Source: Dromaius novaehollandiae
Lineage: Eukaryota > Chordata > Aves > Casuariiformes > Dromaiidae
NCBI RefSeq assembly: GCF_036370855.1
Contig: NC_088130.1
Location: 64,952,941 to 65,016,940, forward strand
Direction: 5' to 3'
DNA: 64,000 bases
Shown in pieces: positions 57,376 through 64,000 of this stretch. The translations under genes were made by a program, and so were the position numbers. Numbering within the stretch: the stretch's first letter is position 1; the number at the start of each line of letters is the position of its first letter. Below the pieces are notes generated by a model that ran no database searches, had not been told where the DNA came from, and worked only from the letters and a program-made list of their open reading frames with translations.

Positions 57376-59397
57376 AATAAAATCTGTCTGGAATGAGATA
57401 GAATGAATCCTATCAGTCCTTTGTAGTATTTCCACTGTTCTAGAAGGAGTGAGGACCACCATCCTCGATACACTGCTTTTTCCCCTCCTCAGCCCTCCCA
57501 CTCATGTATTTGCCAAGGGCTGAAGAACAGAGCATTCTTCTGAATGGAAACCAGATCACAAAATTGTCCCCGTGAAAGGTAATACCTTCTCTTAGGATGA
57601 GTTAAAATGCCCAGTCACGGCTAAGATGATGGGAAAGAAAGAGGTACACAAAGACAGGCAGGCAAAGACCACCGTTCATTCCCAGTTCAGTGGCAGTGCC
57701 CCCAGCAGCACCCCAGCAGCGGCATGTTGCCAAAAACAACTGAAAATCACTCTCACAGGTTCCCATCTCCCCTCTAAATTTAGTCTCCCCTAATCTTAGT
57801 GCAGCTTCTAAATTTAGCAGACCCATTTCTCCATTCCAGTCTAAGCTGGCTGCTTCTGTGGCATCTGCTTATACCATGTCCTCCAAGACACTTAGTCAGA
57901 AGCTTTCCAGGGGGTTGAGTAGTAATTTAGGCTTTTCAGGCTTCCTAGTCTCTCTCGTTCCATTTACTGTACATTTTCTAAGTGAGTTCTCACCTAATTT
58001 CAGATATCTAAATGGCAGACATCTAACGAAAAATTTAGCTGTTACCTTAAAATTCTGTTACAGGGGATATGATAGTGATATAGGTACCTCCAAAGGGTGG
58101 TCCTTCTCACCTGTCTCTAACATCTCTTTTAGATAAAACGAATCATTGTCTGCAGGTGCCTATACCTGTTAACTGAGTTTAGGGTGACTAGTTTAGAGAC
58201 TGATTTCTAACTCTAAGATTTAGTTAAGTTAGGCAAATTAATCCCACCCTAACAGCTCAAATCCATTGGTTGTATTTAGTCATCCGATATCATTTCTTTT
58301 TACCTTTGGATATCTGCTGCAGAGAGCTGGCGAACATGTAAAACATTCTGTAGGAAACCTGCTATCCTCTAGAGCTCCAGCTAGAGGTCAGGCAGGATGA
58401 CTGTCATCATCCCAAATGGTGCCAGACATCTACATGTGGCAACTGAATTGAGCTTCACGTTTCACTGAGTTTGACTCTTTTTGCTCTGTGGTTATCATGA
58501 TTTCCCTCATCAAACAATATAATTTGCTGCCAGACAAAGAGTTGGGTTTCTGCAGCTGTTTTTGGCATATGAGAGTTTTCCAGTAACTTGCGAGATGGCA
58601 GGAAGTTAAGGCTGGAGTTCGAAGCATTATTTAGATGGAAAGTCCTTGCCCTGAGCACTTTGATGGGAGGCAGTTAAGCTGGACAAGTCCTCAGAGGTTA
58701 ATGCTTTGCTCAATTGAATTTATGGAAGAAGGTCTGGTCGTTTTGTTGGGTGGACTGGATAGTCCTTTTAAGGCCAGAAACCCATAGGGCTGTGATGTGG
58801 CATCTAAATTAAGCAGACAGAATTTCCACTGTCACTTCTCAGGGGCAAAAGATACTCAGGGTAGTGTCAATTCCAATATTAACCTCTCAAAGAAAAATAG
58901 AGATGACTTCATAGGTTATATTCCTGACTCTGCTACCGATTCAGTTTGTGATTTAGCTTCTCAGTTCTTGCAATTGCCTATGATGTGAAGGTAGATAAAA
59001 AAAGCTTAACTACTTCCCAGGTTTGTACTGAAGCTTAATTACTAGATATTTGTTAAGAGCTTTGAGGCATTTATAAACATAAACTGCAAGTACACTCTCT
59101 CTCTCATCCTGCTGGTTATTAAGGGTTATTATTTTCTCTTGGATGTTTAGTTCGTTTGGTTTTCAGAATGCTGAATAATCTCCTAATAATGGCATTATAA
59201 ATGAAAGACAGACTAGAGACATTCTTCTTCAGTGACATTTACACAGAAACTGTAACTCATGCTGTTTGAGAAAAAATCTTGTCTTTCTTCATCAAAGATA
59301 AAAGCCACATTTTGCCTCAAGGCCTGGTCTTTCTATGATAGCAGGACATTTCACATCTGCTTTTGTCCCTCAAAAAGAGATTTGCTTTTACATAAAT
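57376..59397. other. No gene seen
   Basis: No supportable exon. Strings around 57.9-58.25 kb (TTAACTGAGTTTAGGGTGAC, TTTAGTTAAGTTAGGC) give a repeat-like impression but I cannot match them to a family. Confidence 0.5.
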
Positions 59398-59466
59398 TCT
59401 CTCTCTCTCCCTCTCGCTTTCCCTTTCCCTTTCCCTTTCTCTTCCTTACACATACACACACATATA
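59398..59466. repeat. Pyrimidine tract and (CA)n
   Basis: (TC)n passes into four CCCTTT-type hexamers and then into a short CA run. Low-complexity DNA. Confidence 0.92.
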
Positions 59467-62400
59467 CTGGTGCACATGCACGGTCTTAGGAAATAAGTCC
59501 ACATATCAAGTAAAAAATAAACTTGGAGAAAGGTTCCTTTTTGAGTCCTCTACATGATCCTCCTTATCTGTCACCCACTGAAGGACCTGCAGGGCACCAA
59601 ACAAATTTGAAGTTCCTATTTTAAGACTTACAGACCAGGTGGCTCTTAGTGGGTAGTTGATCAGTTTGGCACAAAATGAATTGTAAGCATAGGTTAGTGT
59701 GTTCTGCGAAGAACAAGCTTTTCACTCATCATCAGACGGGGTCTAGAACCAGACACAAGCAAAGACAAACAAGTGGAATGATAAGCTATAAAATGGATAT
59801 CTTTACTGTATAAATAAGTTCTGCTCTCTATTTCATTCCAAATCTTGGCCCCTTGATTATCTACAATGCATACATATTAGACTGCTTCAGCATCTCCTCC
59901 CAAAATGAGCCCAAATCTTTACATAGTTTCTAGGGATAGTTTATGTCAGAAACCCTTCCTTATTGATAATCCAGCTGAGTCAGATACACAGATGGCTTCC
60001 CTTACCCTAAACAATCTTTCTGAACTATCTGCACAAGCCCTTTGACCCTAAAACACTGCATACCTTCCTGCCATATACCACAACACGCTGTAAAAATACT
60101 ATTTTAAGGGCTGCAACATCTCTCACATTCACAAAATAATACCAGTGCTTTAGGATTATGAAACTACCACTAGGTCTGCAACAAAAGCCACAGCCAAATA
60201 CTACGCATTGTGGCCACAAGTCAGCGTGGATGAGCCTGGGCTGCTTCACTTGATCTGAGAGTGAATCCTGTCAACTGCTTTTATGTAGGCTAAGAATACT
60301 ATCTTCAGTGTTTGGAAGAAACTGTTCGGGTGTGGGGTGGGTTGGAAAATCTAAAGAAGAGAAGTTGTTATCTGTTAAGAGTGATATCTAGAGGCATAAC
60401 ATAACGATTAAAAAAAAATGCATCATTGAATCAGCCTTTGTGTGGAGGATGGCAAGTCCTTGGCACAAAGGGGGCATCAAGGAGATCTGCAGCTTTGTGA
60501 ACACAGGGATGCAGTGAGGTTATGTGAGGGAGCATGCCATGAAGTGCCCTTAACTTCTGATACCGAGTGTTGTCTAGAGTAATAATACATTGAACATGGC
60601 AAAGAATGTTTCCAGGCAAATCATTTGTCTATACACTAAATATTTAGGACAGTCTCTGGCACACTTTTGACCTCTGGCAACAGGCACTATCTCAATTTCT
60701 AGGTGTGTTTCCGCACTTACAGTGGATCAGAGCCATTGCCAATAGAAACTCTGGATGAAATCCCTTGTCTCAGAGGCTGGGAGAGCTTAGTAGCACGGAT
60801 GAAGGCCCTTCCATGTCCACAGGCCTCAATGTCTGGGAATGGTCTGGGACACGTTCAATTTCCAACATAGGTACAGCTTTATTTGCTCTTTCTAGCCCAT
60901 GCTCCTGGGAATCATTTTCATACAAGCAAGGATATGTGGGGCAGAAGGGGACTAACACATATCTGTACTTTCCTTTCTTATAGAATTGGGATGCTGTCAG
61001 AGAACATAGTCAAGCCCAGGGAACAGACTGGGAATAGTCTGGCTACAGGATAGTTTCACTTCTAAAACCTGAAAAACTCAAGTACTTGGATAGAGCCAAG
61101 ATGTCTCCTATATCACACAGCAGTAATAAAACATAACTGCATCCTTTTATTATCTGTCCCAGGAGGATGTTGTAGGTAGCAGGCGTGATAGCCCATAAGT
61201 AGGTCTAGATAAAAAAACAAAACAAAGTCATTCCTTTTTTCAAGGGCAAGAGACAAACTGATGCACACTTAATTTCTAGGTTTTGGATGGTGATAAACTC
61301 AAAGTTAGCAGCTATAAACACCAGACTTTCTTTATTTAGCAATTGTAGAGTTCTTAGGCCATAATAAAACAGCAATTTTGAGGCTTCTGTATGTTCTTTG
61401 GTAGCAACAAAATATTCCTCTAGCCTCCCATAAGGCTAACACTGGGAATTCATAAGCTATCTAGACTGGCCAGCATAGGAAAGATTTTGCTTCTTGTATT
61501 GTCTGGGAAATAACAAAATACACCTTTATCTATATGTACAGATACCTCTGTCTGCATGACTACATAAGACGTATATGCCAGGTTGTCTCCTATGCAAATG
61601 ATGCTCACAGCTGTTTGTTTGCTGCACAGAATTCATCCTATTTGGAGGCTGGTATCACCACAGACAGTGGTTAGGAACATATGCCAAACCTCTGTGCTTG
61701 CCGGCATTGCTCACGTCATGTACAATAGGGGTATGTTCTAATTGGTAATAATTTTTTTTATGCTCTGGGAAATCAAAATAAGGTTACCTTGATCCTGAAT
61801 GCCTTCAGTAATTAAAAAGGTATCATAAAGGAATATTTTTATTTCAGAAAAAAAAGAGTTTCCCTTTGGTTTGTGCCAAAATTGTCTGGGCCTGTTAGCA
61901 GGGAAACAATGCCACTTAGAGTCTAATGTTCACACTTCATTAGGCGAAGAGCATGTTGGAAGTCAACTTTGCAAGTCACTGAAGTGAATAAAGCTAAAGA
62001 GAGATCCAAGATGACATATTACTTGGAATCATTTCTCTGCAAGGCTGACTAAAGAGGGCATTGGCATACCTGAAACAGAGGTTCTTGAAGCAACTTAAGA
62101 CTCTTACCAAAATGTGTTGTATACAGACTTCAGCCAAACACTTCAGACTTGTGCCCAGGACACATAAAGTCCTATTTCAGGCTGAGTATGGCACATGCTG
62201 GTGGTAAAAGCTCGGATAATTTTCCATATGAATTATTATTAACAGCAGCACCAACAGTATAGTGCTACTACCAAAACTGCAGGCTCCTTATATTAGGACC
62301 TGTACATTTACATTGTAATTGCATAGACAACGAGTAAATCAGGTTTGGTATATAATTGAATATATTGTCAATTAGCAACAACATAGGTAAAACTGTGCCT

Positions 62401-63001
62401 TAATTTCATACTATTATACAGGGGTAAATCTCCCAGTCTTTATTTAAATCCTAATTCATCCAAAGTTTTGCTAAAATAAATGATCTGTGAAAATTTTTTA
62501 TTTCTAATTTTGTTTCTATTTTCAGTTCGTGTTAATTTTCTTAAATTCCTTGAAACAGGGAGCACCTGAAGTTCTTATTTATTTCAATACTGTAACTGTA
62601 TTTTGCATGACCTCTCATTGATCTAAACCAAAACAACAGTGTGGAAATATACAGACTGGAGAATAAACTATGGACAAGCAGTAAAAGAAAAAAGTAAATG
62701 CACACACATAGACCTTTTATAACATATCTTTCCAGTGATCTCTTGCCTCATACCCCAGCACCTTCTTAGCAATCCCCTGTTCTTTTCACTTACATATCTA
62801 TACGTACTTTTAGAAGAAAGAGACATTTTCCTCATGTGAAGGAATGTTTTTAAGGTTTGTCATTAATCTTATAAGGAAGAACTCTTATGAAGCGATTTCT
62901 GATACATCAACATCCCAGTCTTTTAAAAGGGGGACACACAGCTCTTTTACGCTCTAAGGAGCAGCTTTTTTTCAGAACCAAGGACAATCAATATCAGTTT
63001 C
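59467..63001. other. No gene seen
   Basis: AT-rich DNA between the simple repeat and copy B of the inverted repeat. Frames up to 74 codons without recognised domains. No transposase, integrase or capsid-like frame is found in the whole 54.35-63.0 kb interval, which argues against the inverted pair being the termini of one large autonomous element. Confidence 0.55.
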
Positions 63002-63256
63002 TATACTGAGAAAAAATATCATGCAGCAGAAGTAGCTGTGATGCTACTGGCAGTGTATGATGCTATATCTCTTTGAACACTTATACCTGAACAAAACATT
63101 TCCATCAAATTAGTTTAGGACCAATTGACACATACGAAACATCTCATTTATTCTCTTCTGTTTCTGGCCATAGTGTTTGGAAAGCAAAACATGAGAGTAT
63201 GTTGTAAATTAATCAAGAATTTTTGTGTGAAAGATAACAGCTCACCTCAAAATTAC
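63002..63256 (-). repeat. Unrecognised dispersed repeat, copy B
   Basis: The reverse complement of this stretch matches copy A (54090-54350) at about 92% ignoring gaps. The clearest shared blocks are TTCACACAAAAATTCTTGAT, AAGAGAATAAATGAGATGTT, TTGGTCCTAAACTAATTT and AGCATCACAGCTACTTCTGC. It lacks one 3-nt unit present in copy A (one ACA fewer near 63211). Its left edge (63002) is sharp; the right edge is blurred. Confidence 0.85.
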
Positions 63257-63611
63257 AAAGTTAACATAAGAGAAACCTACCTCCTTTCTATGATTCCTTG
63301 CCTAAGTCAGCTGGCAACATCATGCCCTACCAGTAAACAGTAAATCCCAATCTCATTTTTACATTGTGAAGACCATATAAGTATCTGAAACGGATAGATC
63401 TCGTATGCCTGATGTAACTGTTGTCAAGAAAGCTTTGAGAAGGTGGATCGGTGTGTGTTGCAGAACTTAGTTACCTTTTACCTTTTGCTGTCTTTATGTT
63501 GAATTACGTATCTATGGGAATAAATACTGAAAGAGCTGGGCGAGTTGTAGTGAATGTCCATCTATGGATATATGCCAAGGGATCAGATACTCAGTTAATG
63601 ATCAGTGTATC
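63257..63611. other. No gene seen
   Basis: Spacer between copy B and the CR1 fragment. Short frames only. Confidence 0.55.
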
Positions 63612-63693
63612 GAATCATAGAATCACAGAGTGATTTAGGGTGGAAGGGACCACAGGAGGTCATCTGGTCACGCTCCTGCTCAAAGCAGGGCCA
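63612..63693 (-). mobile_element. CR1 LINE, 5'-truncated 3' end
   Basis: On the plus strand GAATCATAGAATCACAGAGT (reverse-complemented octamer tails), then TTTAGGGTGGAAGGGACCA, then AGGAGGTCATCTGGTCA, then CTGCTCAAAGCAGGGCCA is the reverse complement of the avian CR1 3' end. It is the best-preserved interspersed repeat in the window, is only about 80 bp long and has no coding part. Confidence 0.93.
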
Positions 63694-63738
63694 GTTTACA
63701 CATTGTACATGACATATCGCTTGCTCTTTCTGTCTCTA

Positions 63739-63819
63739 CCCACACACACACAAAAACTAGTTCTCTGCCCTCTCTGTCTTATACGCACACACTCACACAC
63801 ACAGTTATATATATATATG
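63739..63819. repeat. (CA)n and (TA)n simple repeats
   Basis: A short CA run (63740-63753), a second interrupted CA run (about 63785-63803) and a TA run (about 63805-63818). Confidence 0.92.
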
Positions 63820-64000
63820 ATTTCTAATATAAGACCAGGAAGCGAAACAGAATCTCAGAAACCGGAAGAGGCTATGGACAAATAATAAAACTATGATGAC
63901 CCTTACATTTTGCTATTAAATTTCCAGATAAGACAGATTAGATGATTAGACATTGTAGCTGCTCTGTGCTCTGAGTGGGAAATATAATGTGTTCTGGGGA

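Noticed and set aside
54090..63256. Inverted repeats considered as termini of one 9-kb Polinton-like or other autonomous DNA transposon
   Set aside because: At about 92% identity of the termini, internal genes should still be readable, yet there is no polymerase, integrase, capsid or transposase frame, and a much older MIR fossil sits inside.
1..64000. tRNA, rRNA, snRNA or endogenous retrovirus content
   Set aside because: No tRNA B-box (GGTTCGAATCC-like) in context, no rRNA-like GC-rich conserved blocks, and no gag/pol/env-like frames or paired LTRs were found by reading both strands. A covariance-model or profile search could still find short or decayed cases.

Overview
This window looks like vertebrate nuclear DNA, most likely from a bird or a close sauropsid relative. 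The evidence is one clear and one partial 3' end of CR1 LINEs with the characteristic octamer-like ATTCTRTG tails, an older CR1-type tail, several badly decayed MIR/CORE-SINE and L2-like fossils, and a low overall density of interspersed repeats. The base composition is AT-rich by eye. There are no operons, no ribosome-binding-site-led genes and no long open frames: the longest ATG/alternative-start frame is about 181 codons and lies antisense in a CpG-rich patch, where long frames arise by chance. I therefore read the window as intergenic or deep-intronic sequence with no protein-coding gene that I can support. The species, the chromosome and the neighbouring genes cannot be read from the sequence.

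Layout. 1-9.3 kb: unannotatable AT-rich DNA with a CR1 3' end (5.88-6.02 kb, plus orientation), simple repeats, an old CR1 tail (about 7.95-8.06 kb, minus), an L2-like tail (8.68-8.79 kb, plus) and a decayed LINE reverse-transcriptase fragment with a readable NYRPIS motif (8.99-9.18 kb, minus). 9.3-14.1 kb: no feature beyond short repeats. 14.1-15.95 kb: the only CpG-rich district, with two CpG clusters about 0.9 kb apart, a good match to the CTCF core motif inside the first, and a palindromic MITE-like element just downstream. It is the best place in the window to look for a promoter or regulatory element. 16-31 kb: two MIR-like fossils, a CA microsatellite and a long featureless stretch. 31-42.5 kb: several perfect short inverted repeats, a second small palindromic element, poly-T tracts, a GTCCT pentamer array that passes into a decamer array, and another MIR. 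42.5-54 kb: mostly featureless, with a 44-bp tandem duplication and a MIR-like 3' part. 54-63.3 kb: two copies in opposite orientation, about 8.7 kb apart, of a roughly 240-bp sequence that I do not recognise (about 92% identical by eye, ignoring gaps). 63.6-64 kb: a clear CR1 3' end and CA/TA simple repeats.

The most interesting points are the unrecognised inverted repeat pair at 54.1 and 63.1 kb, whose two copies are far more alike than the old repeats around them; the CpG/CTCF district at 14.1-15.6 kb; and the LINE reverse-transcriptase relic. I found no new gene system. All repeat-family names come from recalled consensus patterns and were not tested with a database search.
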